A DNA stretch of 64,000 nt from Metridium senile (GCA_949775045.1 OX459105.1:17001353-17065352), one strand, 5' to 3'; shown: positions 48,001-59,779, counted from the first letter of the stretch. The notes: a model not told the origin generated them from the letters alone. Translations and numbers: made by a program.

Positions 48001-49930
48001 TTTACCTAATTAATTATTGAACTATAAGTAGTTCTATCAATTTCCAAAGCACGATCTTCCCACAGCTATTTGTAGTTTGTGCTCCATTACATGATGTAAT
48101 TAGTGCTGTCAAAATGTCAAATTTTGTTATTTGAAACATTTGTTATTGTTGGTTAGCAGAGGGGAGATTTGTATGAGCATGCGCTAGACCGCTGAACTAT
48201 TAAAAATTCGGTGATTTTTTTATTTTATTAGTCAAAAAGTGTTAAGTAATTTATGCAATTTCAGAAAAACTTTCCCGCCTCGTTGATAATTAGGCAGCCA
48301 TTGTTTACCAAGGTGCAAAAGGCATTGATACAGCAGTTAATCAAAATTTCACAATACCAACTAATTACGGTGTCACGGCGTACTCATCACGGATGTCACG
48401 TAATAGTACGAAAGGCGCTGTAATACCATAACAAAATTGTTATTCTATTTCCCCATTTTTGCCACTAAAATCAATAGTATGGCATGAAAGGTCAGTCAAC
48501 TGACTGATGTTTTCTGAAATAACATTTTTGGAAGTTAGCCAAAAAATTAGCCAGCAGGTTACCAAAAAATTTAAAAATCATCATGAAATTGGAAAGTGAA
48601 TGAGTACATAATGTCTTCCAGAATCAACTCAATAAAAAATGAATAAATCGTTTACCGATCTCACTGCACTCTTTGCTACATAATTTTTAACACTTCAGTT
48701 AAACTTATTTAGGCAAAGAACGAGGAAAGTCATCGATTCATTTTGAAAAATAATAATAAGAAAATTGCAGTTAAATACTGATGGCTGTGTTATACCGATG
48801 AATATTTTCAAAAATATAACATTTCCCCATTTTTTGTAAAATCAAAATTGTGAAATTATCTTTCAATGAAAAATGGCCTAGACATTTTTGCAATAAAAAG
48901 TTTGGAAGTTAGTTTAGATTTTGAGATAAAGATTATGAAATAGTAACATTTTAGCAGTTTCTTGTACGGGACTGCGATTTCATGCGAAATTTCCGCAGAA
49001 ATAAATGATTGGAACGGTGCCTATTTTAGTATTTCTTTACACATATGCATTAACCTTAATTTAAATATCCAGAGTCACAGTATCCATTGAGCCAAAGAAA
49101 GATGACCACGAAGTGTTTGTTTATCCACTGAGCTAGAGGTCATGTTGTGTAGTTAAAGGCGTTTATTCGCGTTACATATAATAAGATATCTCGTTTTCTT
49201 GACATCTTATTTTCACAGCAATATATTCTCTATGTCGAAGAAGGACCTAAAAAGCTCCTAATGCTAATTTACGGCTATCCAAGCGAGAAAACAACGACGA
49301 TAAACGATATTAAAAAACGTAAACATTACCCATCTTTGATGGTTATCGGACAAGGTCGCGCATCCTCATACAAATTTCCCGGGGGGTGTACTCCCTTTGT
49401 CGAAGTGGTAGGGGTGATCGGCGTACCTTTTAGGGTTAAAAATATTTCCTGTACGTACCTTTTAGGGTCCTGGCTCAAAAACAAGTTACGCAACATGATT
49501 CTGTACCTGTAAGGGTCATTTTTACTCTGCTTTGTTGCTAAAAGTCGGGCTAAAAGTAAGCTTGGCTGGCAAGAACATCGCACAGCCGTACCTTTTAGGG
49601 GTTGAAATCAACAAGGCTATAACAGTTATTTTTGTCTGTGCGTACCTTTTAGGGGTCGTTTCCAAAACCTCCGCCGATCACCCCTACCAACTGAACAAAG
49701 GGAGAACCCCCCCCCCCCCCCCGGGACAAATTTCCTCTCTGCTTTGTTGGTTTACTATTTGGTCTGTATGTAATACATCACACAAGTAAAGCAACTAATA
49801 ATCCACAATAAACATTTTAAAGGCCATAAATATTAACTAAATGACTTGACACAGTCTTGACATGTGTGGAAATGTTGTTGTTGGGCACAAAATTGCAAAA
49901 TGTCCAAAATAGAGTCGGGGTATAAGGGGC
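48001..49930. other. Noncoding DNA with tRNA-like fragments and short dispersed repeats
   Basis: Minus-strand TAGTTCAGCGGTCTAGC (~48175-48195), tagctcagtggat (~49120-49135) and ttggctcaatggat (~49083-49098) resemble tRNA D-arm/A-box sequences but lack the rest of a tRNA, so they are probably SINE remnants. At 49425-49660 the word gtaccttttaggg occurs four times with one variant. A run of about 18 C lies at ~49708-49722. The short frames here have no recognised domain. Confidence 0.45.
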
Positions 49931-49939
49931 GTTCCTGGA

Positions 49940-52078
49940 AGCAGGACCTACCTTGCAGGCGATTCAACCTATAGCTGCTATACATCTACTGTATTCCATT
50001 TACATGGATATCGGTAGTTTCCTTTCGAGTACTAGGACCTACCTAGCAGGCGATTCAACCTAGCTGCTATACATTTATTGTATTCCATTTACATGGATAT
50101 CGGTAGTTTTCTTCTGGGTGCTAGGACCTACCTAGCAGGCGATTCAACCTAGCTGCTATACATTTACTGTATTCCATTTACATGGATATCTGTAGTTTTC
50201 TATCGGGTACCAGGACCTACCTAGCAGGTGATTCAACCTATAGCTGCTATATATTTACTGTATTCCATTTACATGGATATCGGTAGTTTCCTTTCGGGTG
50301 CTAGGACCTACCTAGCAGGCGATTCAACCTAGCTGCTATACATTTATTGTATTCCATTTACATGGATATCGGTAGTTTCCTTTCGGGTGCCAGGACCTAC
50401 CTAGCAGGCGATTCAACCTAGCTGCTATACATTTATTGTATTCCATTTACATGGATATCGGTAGTTTCCTTTCGGGTGCCAGGACCTACCTAGCAGGCGA
50501 TTCAACCTAGCTGCTATACATTTATTGTATTCCATTTACATGGATATCGGTAGTTTCCTTTCGGGTGCCAGGACCTACCTAGCAGGCGATTCAAACCAGC
50601 TGCTATACATTTATTGTATTCCATTTACATGGATATCGGTAGTTTCCTTTCGGGTGCTAGGACCTACCTAGCAGGCGATTCAACCTAGCTGCTATACATT
50701 TATTGTATTCCATTTACATGGATATCGGTAGTTTCCTTTCGGGTACCAGGACCTACCTAGCAGGCGATTCAACCTAGCTGCTATACATTTATTGTATTCC
50801 ATTTACATGGATATCGGTAGTTTCCTTTCGGGTGCTAGGACCTACCTAGCAGGCGATTCAACCTAGCTGCTATACATTTATTGTATTCCATTTACATGGA
50901 TATCGGTAGTTTCCTTTCGGGTACCAGGACCTACCTAGCAGGCGATTCAACCTAGCCGCTATACATTTACTTTGTTTCATTTACATGGATATCGGTAGTT
51001 TTCTTTCGAGTACTAGGACCTACCTAGCAGGCGATTCAACCTAGCCGCTATACATTTACTTTGTTTCATTTACATGGATATCGGTAGTTTTCTTTCGAGT
51101 ACTAGGACCTACCTAGCAGGCGATTCAACCTAGCCGTTATACATTTACTTTGTTTCATTTACATGGATATCGGTAGTTTTCTTTCGAGTACTAGGACCTA
51201 CCTAGCAGGCGATTCAACCTAGCCGCTATACATTTATTGTATTCCATTTACATGGATATCAGTAGTTTTCTTTCGAGTACTAGGACCTACCTAGCAGGCG
51301 ATTCAACCTAGCTGCTATACATTTATTGTATTTCATTTACATGGATATCGGTAGTTTCCTTTCGGGTACTAGGACCTACCTAGCAGGCGATTCAACCTAG
51401 CTGCTATACATTTATTGTATTCCATTTACATGGATATCGGTAGTTTCCTTTCGGGTGCTAGGACCTACCTAGCAGGCGATTCAACCTAGCTGCTATACAT
51501 TTATTGTATTCCATTTACATGGATATCGGTAGTTTCCTTTCGGGTACCAGGACCTACCTAGCAGGCGATTCAACCTAGCCGCTATACATTTACTTTGTTT
51601 CATTTACATGGATATCGGTAGTTTTCTTTCGAGTACTAGGACCTACCTAGCAGGCGATTCAACCTAGCCGCTATACATTTACTTTGTTTCATTTACATGG
51701 ATATCGGTAGTTTTCTTTCGAGTACTAGGACCTACCTAGCAGGCGATTCAACCTAGCCGTTATACATTTACTTTGTTTCATTTACATGGATATCGGTAGT
51801 TTTCTTTCGAGTACTAGGACCTACCTAGCAGGCGATTCAACCTAGCCGCTATACATTTATTGTATTCCATTTACATGGATATCAGTAGTTTTCTTTCGAG
51901 TACTAGGACCTACCTAGCAGGCGATTCAACCTAGCTGCTATACATTTATTGTATTTCATTTACATGGATATCAGTAGTTTTCTTTCGAGTACTAGGACCT
52001 ACCTAGCAGGCGATTCAACCTAGCTGCTATACATCTACTGTATTCCATTTACATGGATATCAGTAGTTTTCTTTCGGA
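49940..52078. repeat. 89-bp minisatellite (~24 copies) with 623-bp higher-order repeat
   Basis: The unit is aggacctacctagcaggcga, ttcaacctagctgctataca, tttattgtattccatttaca, tggatatcggtagtttcctt, tcgggtgct. Spacing is 89 bp between units at 50392 and 50481. A variant with ccgctatacatttactttgt recurs 623 bp apart (50956 and 51579), i.e. seven units, so a block of seven was itself duplicated. Confidence 0.95.
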
Positions 52079-52257
52079 TCTTCCTGTCTCACAGAGAGGA
52101 ACATCCTACACAGGTACACAGAAAAAGTAGTGATAACTCGCCCGCCAGGGCTGAGAAACATTTGTGTTATACTGATGCATTTAGTAGCCGCTCACTTTAT
52201 TAACGAAGGTGATAAATCAATGGATTCAATCAATGGACTATACTTCCGCGTCATGTA

Positions 52258-52335
52258 AACGAAACGTAAAGTTGATTCGCCTGCTAGGTATAGTCCCTAG
52301 TGCTAGGATTATCCTAGTACCATGTAAACAACCCA
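52258..52335 (-). repeat. Inverted remnant of the 89-bp minisatellite unit
   Basis: On the minus strand catggtactaggataatcct ... tacctagcaggcgaatcaac matches the minisatellite unit with changes. An inverted partner of the array therefore lies between it and the transposon array. 52079-52257 shows no other feature. Confidence 0.65.
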
Positions 52336-52348
52336 TACATAAAGAACT

Positions 52349-52628
52349 ACAATCATTGCCAAAATGTGTTGGCACGATCACATTTCGGACACTTTTTTGT
52401 GGGTCTATCATTTTTTTCATTTATGAGGATAAGTTTGTCTACCCCCCTCCCCCAATACAATGTTGCTGTTTTTCATGAAAGAGTACAAGAGTTGGAAATG
52501 TTTCCCGCGATTGACAAGGTTCATATACCCCTCCAGCAACATTGACAGGGGGAGGGGGGGGTATTACAGATATAGGAACATAACAAAATCAACAATCGTG
52601 CCAACAGTTTTGTCAATGATTGTCTGAG
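52349..52628. repeat. Border palindrome of unit 1, possible terminal hairpin/origin
   Basis: acaatcattgccaaaatgtg + ttggcacgatcac pairs with atcgtgccaac + agttttgtcaatgattgt, and further inside tacccccctccccc + acaatgttgctg pairs with cagcaacattg + ggggaggggggggta. Equivalent palindromes are at 57029-57313 and 61720-62004, where the outer pairing extends to ctcag/ctgag. It sits at every unit junction. Confidence 0.85.
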
Positions 52629-52974
52629 ACACATATGACTTAAAACGCCATTGACATTGTTGTGGAAATGATATGAAATTTTCAGGACACAAAGTACATA
52701 GTGTACCGATTTGAACAGTAGCAAAATTTTTTCCAGAAAGAAGTTAATACTATCATGTGACGTCACTTTTGTTTAAAGTGCTTTAAATGAATGTAAAATT
52801 TACATGACAAGACACTTATATGCTCTATATTCGATAACACCCGTGTTCAAAATAAATGTTCTAAGGTAATAAGCAGTCCTTAACACATATATGCTTCGTA
52901 GTTGATATATTTATACTATAGCTCGCGCAAAATTGGATAACCATAGTAACGCCCAAAAATGCACGCGCTTAAGG

Positions 52975-54230
52975 CGTACGCAACAATACACGTCATTGTG
53001 AAGATATCAACGTTTGGAGAGGGTGAAAATGGTCTTCAAAGGCAAGATTAATGCCTATAAATGTGCCAGAGCGTATGTTCTGTTTAGAAAAAACACATAC
53101 TCTCTTTCGGAAATAGCAGAGATGTGTTCTATATCAAAAAGCAGTGTAAGAAGAATTGGTTTAAACAAAATGAAGCGGAATTCAAAACAACCCGACAAGA
53201 AAAGTAAGTTGGGAAGAAAGACTAACTTAACTGACAGAGAAAGAAGAATTCTATCCAGGGGAATCAAAAGGATCAGGAAAGAGGACGTAAATTTTACAGT
53301 GAAATCTTTAATAGAGTATTGCGGGCTTTCGCAGCGGAAAACAAGCTACCGGACTTACCTCAGAGAAATAAAAAGATTAGGGTACAAGAGTTTACAGACA
53401 AGAAGAAAGGGACTAATCAGTGAATCTGACAGAAAGAAAAGACTTAAATTTGCAAAAGACAATGTTAAAACATTGAAAACTACACCAAACTATTGGACGG
53501 AGGACATGGTATTTTATCTTGACGGAGTTTCTTTTATTCATAAGTACAATCCGAAAGCAAATGCAATGAGTCCTAAAGGGAGGGTTTGGAGAAAAAGAAA
53601 TGAGGGATTACAAATAACATCTAAGGGTTCGAAGAGTCTAGCAGGAGGAAGAAGGCTCCACCTTTTGGTTCTTATTAGTTATAGACAAGGTGCTATTTTT
53701 ATTGAACAATACCACAAAATGGATGGCGAGTATTTCGCTGACTTTATTACTAGAAATTTTGAAAACATTTTCAAAAAGTTTTCAAAAACCAAAGCCAGAA
53801 AATTTGTTATGGACAACGATCCTAGTCAAAATAGCTCATTAGCTAAAAAAGCACTAAAAAAATCAAAGGCTACAATGGTGTGTATTCCTGCAAGGTCTCC
53901 AGACCTAAATCCGATTGAAAATATTTTTAATTTAGTTAAAAGAAAAATAAATAATGATGCTATAGAGCAAAATATTCTTAAAGAGAATTTTGAAACTTTT
54001 AAAGAACGTGTTATTGATACTTTATATTCGTTTGATACAACTGTCATAGACAAAACTATTCAAAGCATTCCCAAAAGACTTGAAGATATTATTAAATCCA
54101 AGGGATTAAGAACTAAATATTAGATTTACTACCTTGTATTAGTACATCCATTTTGCCTTTAAAGACCATTTTCACTCTCTTCACTGTCTTATGAAATTGA
54201 TATTTTCACAATCACATTGTTGTCACGTAA
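52975..54230. repeat. Inverted repeat pair flanking the transposase gene
   Basis: Left arm ~52975-53044 and right arm ~54153-54230. ttgcctttaaagaccatttt + cactctcttcac (right) matches the reverse complement of gagagggtgaaaatggtctt + caaaggcaa (left). The pairing resumes outward with ttgatattttcacaatcaca versus ttgatatcttcacaatgacg. The left arm includes the start codon and first codons of the transposase. The same arrangement is in units 2 and 3. Confidence 0.8.
53029..54123 (+). CDS. Tc1/mariner-IS630-like DD34E transposase, unit 1
   Basis: 364 codons from the first ATG (53029); the frame is also open from a TTG at 53014. N-terminal helix-turn-helix (YSLSEIAEMCSISKSSVRRI, about residues 25-45), then a second HTH-like region with GRK (residues ~60-115). 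The catalytic core has VFYLDG (first Asp), FVMDNDPSQ (second Asp) and SPDLNPIEN (Glu), with 34 residues between the first Asp of DND and Glu, as in Tc1. Predicted to cut and join transposon ends. An imperfect inverted repeat overlaps the start (52975-53044) and follows the stop (54153-54230). Intact, and identical in length to the two other copies, which suggests recent amplification. Confidence 0.9.
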   Translation: MVFKGKINAYKCARAYVLFRKNTYSLSEIAEMCSISKSSVRRIGLNKMKRNSKQPDKKSKLGRKTNLTDRERRILSRGIKRIRKEDVNFTVKSLIEYCGLSQRKTSYRTYLREIKRLGYKSLQTRRKGLISESDRKKRLKFAKDNVKTLKTTPNYWTEDMVFYLDGVSFIHKYNPKANAMSPKGRVWRKRNEGLQITSKGSKSLAGGRRLHLLVLISYRQGAIFIEQYHKMDGEYFADFITRNFENIFKKFSKTKARKFVMDNDPSQNSSLAKKALKKSKATMVCIPARSPDLNPIENIFNLVKRKINNDAIEQNILKENFETFKERVIDTLYSFDTTVIDKTIQSIPKRLEDIIKSKGLRTKY

Positions 54231-54267
54231 TCAGTATTTATATAGTGTGCAGTGTCTTCTGTGCAGA

Positions 54268-54640
54268 ACACGGTTCTCCATTGTAAAATCGTAATGATTC
54301 ACTAAGTGCAACAATAAAAAGAGCTTAGACCTTGATCAATGTTTTATTGATGTTTATTCTAACTATTTCCTACAGAAATTATATTCAAAAAGCCTAACAT
54401 GCCCATTTTATCAACGGTACTCCACACAAAACTTGTATTAATTGTTTTGAACATGTCTTCATCTTTTTATAAGTGATTCAACGTGGAGTACCGTTGGTTT
54501 TGAGTTAAATACTACAATTTGAAATATAAACTAAACGTCAGACAATTAAAGAATATATACAAACCCTATTGTTGAAAAAATTGGAGGGATATTTGTTTAA
54601 TTTGGGGAGTAATCTATTATTTAACAGTGGAGAACCGTTG
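54268..54640. promoter_or_regulatory. Four inverted iteron-like motifs between the convergent genes, unit 1
   Basis: acacggttctccattgt (54268-54284) and caacggtactccac (54412-54425) face gtggagtaccgttg (54483-54496) and acagtggagaaccgttg (54624-54640). The inner pair is a perfect 14-bp inverted repeat with a 57-bp spacer; the outer pair is near-perfect. The shared core is GGAG(T/A)ACCGT. Rep proteins commonly bind such iterons next to an origin; that role is inference here. Confidence 0.6.
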
Positions 54641-54836
54641 CTATTTCACGGACAACTATATACAAGCGCACATGGTGTTGAATGACACATTACAGACGTC
54701 ATGTCTATACAAACAATGTTTTCTTTAATGTATTATCTCTGTATAGAGATAATAAATATATTTATATCTATAGTATAAGTATAGATATATATATATCTAT
54801 GTAGTATAGATATAAAGATATTTATATTTATTACAC

Positions 54837-55022
<186 letters not shown>

Positions 55023-55098
55023 AATGTATGTACACAAATTTATTAGCAAAAATGTATGTACAAAAATTTATTAGCATACATACATATTCTTTGTTCAT

Positions 55099-56442
55099 TT
55101 ATTTATTAGTTAAAATAAGTTCTGAGAAACAACGTGCGCATGGTTTCATTGCACATTGCTCAACCTCTGGTATTTGTCTCCAAAATTCGAAATAATGCCA
55201 GCGTACTCTCATCATATCAGTATTAATTCGATCTATTGATCCTCCCTTTATCATAACGAGTGGGGCATCTGCAGTCGCGAAAAAGGGTGAGTCCTTGTCG
55301 AAGAGAATGTCTTGTTGTACAAAACTTTTAGGTGCGGCTAAGTGCATAGTATCCCCTTCAAGCATTTGCAAGAAATCGGACCATGCGATTATAGAAGGCG
55401 ACCATCTAAAGTCATTGAGGATTATTACTTCTGACTCCTCTGCACCCACCCACGCAAAACCACCAGTTGCCGGGTTCACAAAAGCATGGTAAATAGCTTT
55501 CAGAGGTGAAATCATGAATGTTTTACCTGAGTTTGCCGGTCCATATATATATATGTTTCGATATTTTGCACGTCCATAGTGAAGTGCTGAGTAAATTGCG
55601 CTAGCATAGACATGCACATTTATTTCATTTCGGTGAAGTATCTGTAGTGCGGCCGCTAGCCATTTCTTTTCACATCCTTCTATACAGTGTTTTTCACCTT
55701 CCTCTACTAGTAGTTCTATGCGACTTTTATTCAAGCGTTCTTGTTTCTTTTCAGCATCTTGCAGTTGTGAAGATATAGATAATGCTTCATTTACTACTCT
55801 GATCCCTCTATTCGCTATAAATTGTGCAAGATCTTTTTTTCCCTCTTTCTCCTGTTTTGCTGCATAGGCCATTAGATCGAGCCGAGTCTTGATATTATTG
55901 TTTCGAATAATAGTGGTTACTTCGTAGACGCTTAGCATTCGTTTTCTTTTCTTCTTTTGCTTCTTCTTGGGGCCACTGTCTTGGCCATCAGCTCGACGAG
56001 ATGTTGTAGCTGCAGAGGCTGCAGTAGTTCTCGGTTCGTCCTCTAAGCTTGGATGGTCGGGCGATAAAAACGGTGTTGTATCTTCTTTTGTGCAGTAGCG
56101 ATAAGCACTATAATAGTTACTATGATTGTTGCTGAAATTGACTTGAATTCCAAACCTTGCATCTAATGTATCACGAACTAGAAGCCATCTACTTCTTTTG
56201 TTGAGCTTTAGAGCCATATGGTAGTGATATACTTTGTCGGACAGGTTGTTGTTTGTATCGTTGTGATTATGCTCTTCTTTAGCGACTATAAACTGTACAA
56301 TACGCGATGTCGTTGATGTACCCCATGCATTACGAACAATATTTGCAAACGATTCACGAGAATGGACTTTTTCGGGATCTGCTCGACTGTATGTAACTAA
56401 ATAGACCAAACGTTGCGAACGATTCGGCATTGACTCTGCCAT
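55099..56442 (-). CDS. Rep-like HUH endonuclease / SF3 helicase, unit 1
   Basis: 447 codons from the ATG at 56440-56442. Seen: a motif-I-like LVYLVTYSR near the N-terminus, an HUH motif YHYHMAL (His ~73 and ~75), and a YxxK motif in YRYCTKED (Tyr ~116, Lys ~119), the order typical of rolling-circle Rep proteins. A basic KKKQKKKRKR linker follows. The helicase region has Walker A GPANSGKT, Walker B-like EVIILNDFRW, and FFATADAP as the motif-C region. Expected role: nicking at an origin and unwinding for rolling-circle or rolling-hairpin replication. The SF3 part resembles Rep/NS1-like proteins repeated in cnidarian genomes (from memory). Convergent with the transposase across 975 bp. The frame is intact. 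Confidence 0.85.
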   Translation of the reverse strand: MAESMPNRSQRLVYLVTYSRADPEKVHSRESFANIVRNAWGTSTTSRIVQFIVAKEEHNHNDTNNNLSDKVYHYHMALKLNKRSRWLLVRDTLDARFGIQVNFSNNHSNYYSAYRYCTKEDTTPFLSPDHPSLEDEPRTTAASAATTSRRADGQDSGPKKKQKKKRKRMLSVYEVTTIIRNNNIKTRLDLMAYAAKQEKEGKKDLAQFIANRGIRVVNEALSISSQLQDAEKKQERLNKSRIELLVEEGEKHCIEGCEKKWLAAALQILHRNEINVHVYASAIYSALHYGRAKYRNIYIYGPANSGKTFMISPLKAIYHAFVNPATGGFAWVGAEESEVIILNDFRWSPSIIAWSDFLQMLEGDTMHLAAPKSFVQQDILFDKDSPFFATADAPLVMIKGGSIDRINTDMMRVRWHYFEFWRQIPEVEQCAMKPCARCFSELILTNK

Positions 56443-57028
56443 GATCACAATGTGAACTTCAAATAGACGTTTTCTGCTCAGTTGTTGTATAATGTTCTTT
56501 ATGTATAACGCTTTGAAGTATGAGATTTATTTTACAAATGCACAACTTTTATAATGTACCAAACCAGTGACGTGCATCTTTTGCAATATGTGACGTTTGC
56601 GCTATTACGTACAAAATGTAGCAATTTTGAGGCGCGTCAATTATAGCATATACGTCAAAAGTAACTTCACATTCGTAGGTATTTACATAAGATGTAGTTG
56701 ATAAGAAAATCATTGTTTAAAGAGAACGTGGTTATTATTGGATTAACTGTGAAGGTGATGATATCTTTTCTGATAATTACTTCATTCTATTAAGTTAGAG
56801 ACCTTTTAAACTATTTTTTTGGTGTATCCCCTTGTTACGTTGGCATAATTTCGCACTTAAATATAAGGGTTGCTACGGCAAAATGACATTTCCACTAGTT
56901 TTCATGTCGTTAGGGGTCGGATATACACATATTACATATCAATCTTTTCCTTTCAGGGCATAGCTTGTAATTAGGAACGCTTCTGACCTCTTACTCGTTT
57001 ATTTTTAATGAAATTCCACAATATGTCC

Positions 57029-57313
57029 CTCAGACAATCATTGCCAAAATGTGTTGGCACGATCACATTTCGGACACTTTTTTGTGGGTCTATCATTTTT
57101 TTCATTTATGAGGATAAGTTTGTCTACCCCCCTCCCCCAATACAATGTTGCTGTTTTTCATGAAAGAGTACAAGAGTTGGAAATGTTTCCCGCGATTGAC
57201 AAGGTTCATATACCCCTCCAGCAACATTGACAGGGGGAGGGGGGGGTATTACAGATATAGGAACATAACAAAATCAACAATCGTGCCAACAGTTTTGTCA
57301 ATGATTGTCTGAG
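57029..57313. repeat. Border palindrome between units 1 and 2
   Basis: Full-length version: ctcagacaatcattg at the left and caatgattgtctgag at the right, with the internal C/G-rich arms. About 285 bp. Confidence 0.87.
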
Positions 57314-57713
57314 ACACATATGACTTAAAACGCCATTGACATTGTTGTGGAAATGATATGAAATTTTCAGGACACAAAGTACATAGTGTACCGATTTGAA
57401 CAGTAGCAAAATTTTTTCCAGAAAGAAGTTAATACTATCATGTGACGTCACTTTTGTTTAAAGTGCTTTAAATGAATGTAAAATTTACATGACAAGACAC
57501 TTATATGCTCTATATTCGATAACACCCGTGTTCAAAATAAATGTTCTAAGGTAATAAGCAGTCCTTAACACATATATGCTTCGTAGTTGATATATTTATA
57601 CTATAGCTCGCGCAAAATTGGATAACCATAGTAACGCCCAAAAATGCACGCGCTTAAGGCGTACGCAACAATACACGTCATTGTGAAGATATCAACGTTT
57701 GGAGAGGGTGAAA

Positions 57714-58808
57714 ATGGTCTTCAAAGGCAAGATTAATGCCTATAAATGTGCCAGAGCGTATGTTCTGTTTAGAAAAAACACATACTCTCTTTCGGAAATA
57801 GCAGAGATGTGTTCTATATCAAAAAGCAGTGTAAGAAGAATTGGTTTAAACAAAATGAAGCGGAATTCAAAACAACCCGACAAGAAAAGTAAGTTGGGAA
57901 GAAAGACTAACTTAACTGACAGAGAAAGAAGAATTCTATCCAGGGGAATCAAAAGGATCAGGAAAGAGGACGTAAATTTTACAGTGAAATCTTTAATAGA
58001 GTATTGCGGGCTTTCGCAGCGGAAAACAAGCTACCGGACTTACCTCAGAGAAATAAAAAGATTAGGGTACAAGAGTTTACAGACAAGAAGAAAGGGACTA
58101 ATCAGTGAATCTGACAGAAAGAAAAGACTTAAATTTGCAAAAGACAATGTTAAAACATTGAAAACTACACCAAACTATTGGACGGAGGACATGGTATTTT
58201 ATCTTGACGGAGTTTCTTTTATTCATAAGTACAATCCGAAAGCAAATGCAATGAGTCCTAAAGGGAGGGTTTGGAGAAAAAGAAATGAGGGATTACAAAT
58301 AACATCTAAGGGTTCGAAGAGTCTAGCAGGAGGAAGAAGGCTCCACCTTTTGGTTCTTATTAGTTATAGACAAGGTGCTATTTTTATTGAACAATACCAC
58401 AAAATGGATGGCGAGTATTTCGCTGACTTTATTACTAGAAATTTTGAAAACATTTTCAAAAAGTTTTCAAAAACCAAAGCCAGAAAATTTGTTATGGACA
58501 ACGATCCTAGTCAAAATAGCTCATTAGCTAAAAAAGCACTAAAAAAATCAAAGGCTACAATGGTGTGTATTCCTGCAAGGTCTCCAGACCTAAATCCGAT
58601 TGAAAATATTTTTAATTTAGTTAAAAGAAAAATAAATAATGATGCTATAGAGCAAAATATTCTTAAAGAGAATTTTGAAACTTTTAAAGAACGTGTTATT
58701 GATACTTTATATTCGTTTGATACAACTGTCATAGACAAAACTATTCAAAGCATTCCCAAAAGACTTGAAGATATTATTAAATCCAAGGGATTAAGAACTA
58801 AATATTAG
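57714..58808 (+). CDS. DD34E transposase, unit 2
   Basis: Same 364-codon protein as in unit 1, offset by 4685 bp, with no stop or frameshift. The catalytic words LDG, DNDPSQ and SPDLNPIEN are intact. Confidence 0.9.
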   Translation: MVFKGKINAYKCARAYVLFRKNTYSLSEIAEMCSISKSSVRRIGLNKMKRNSKQPDKKSKLGRKTNLTDRERRILSRGIKRIRKEDVNFTVKSLIEYCGLSQRKTSYRTYLREIKRLGYKSLQTRRKGLISESDRKKRLKFAKDNVKTLKTTPNYWTEDMVFYLDGVSFIHKYNPKANAMSPKGRVWRKRNEGLQITSKGSKSLAGGRRLHLLVLISYRQGAIFIEQYHKMDGEYFADFITRNFENIFKKFSKTKARKFVMDNDPSQNSSLAKKALKKSKATMVCIPARSPDLNPIENIFNLVKRKINNDAIEQNILKENFETFKERVIDTLYSFDTTVIDKTIQSIPKRLEDIIKSKGLRTKY

Positions 58809-58952
58809 ATTTACTACCTTGTATTAGTACATCCATTTTGCCTTTAAAGACCATTTTCACTCTCTTCACTGTCTTATGAAATTGATATTTTCACAATCAC
58901 ATTGTTGTCACGTAATCAGTATTTATATAGTGTGCAGTGTCTTCTGTGCAGA

Positions 58953-59325
58953 ACACGGTTCTCCATTGTAAAATCGTAATGATTCACTAAGTGCAACAAT
59001 AAAAAGAGCTTAGACCTTGATCAATGTTTTATTGATGTTTATTCTAACTATTTCCTACAGAAATTATATTCAAAAAGCCTAACATGCCCATTTTATCAAC
59101 GGTACTCCACACAAAACTTGTATTAATTGTTTTGAACATGTCTTCATCTTTTTATAAGTGATTCAACGTGGAGTACCGTTGGTTTTGAGTTAAATACTAC
59201 AATTTGAAATATAAACTAAACGTCAGACAATTAAAGAATATATACAAACCCTATTGTTGAAAAAATTGGAGGGATATTTGTTTAATTTGGGGAGTAATCT
59301 ATTATTTAACAGTGGAGAACCGTTG
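58953..59325. promoter_or_regulatory. Four inverted iteron-like motifs, unit 2
   Basis: Same nested arrangement, at 58953, 59097, 59168 and 59309. In unit 3 the first three are at ~63644, 63788 and 63859 and the fourth falls beyond the edge. Confidence 0.6.
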
Positions 59326-59521
59326 CTATTTCACGGACAACTATATACAAGCGCACATGGTGTTGAATGACACATTACAGACGTCATGTCTATACAAACA
59401 ATGTTTTCTTTAATGTATTATCTCTGTATAGAGATAATAAATATATTTATATCTATAGTATAAGTATAGATATATATATATCTATGTAGTATAGATATAA
59501 AGATATTTATATTTATTACAC

Positions 59522-59702
<181 letters not shown>

Positions 59703-59779
59703 AAATGTATGTACACAAATTTATTAGCAAAAATGTATGTACAAAAATTTATTAGCATACATACATATTCTTTGTTCAT

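Noticed and set aside
53014..53028. Start of the transposase at the TTG codon
   Set aside because: ATG at 53029 is the first conventional start; the frame upstream lies inside the inverted repeat.
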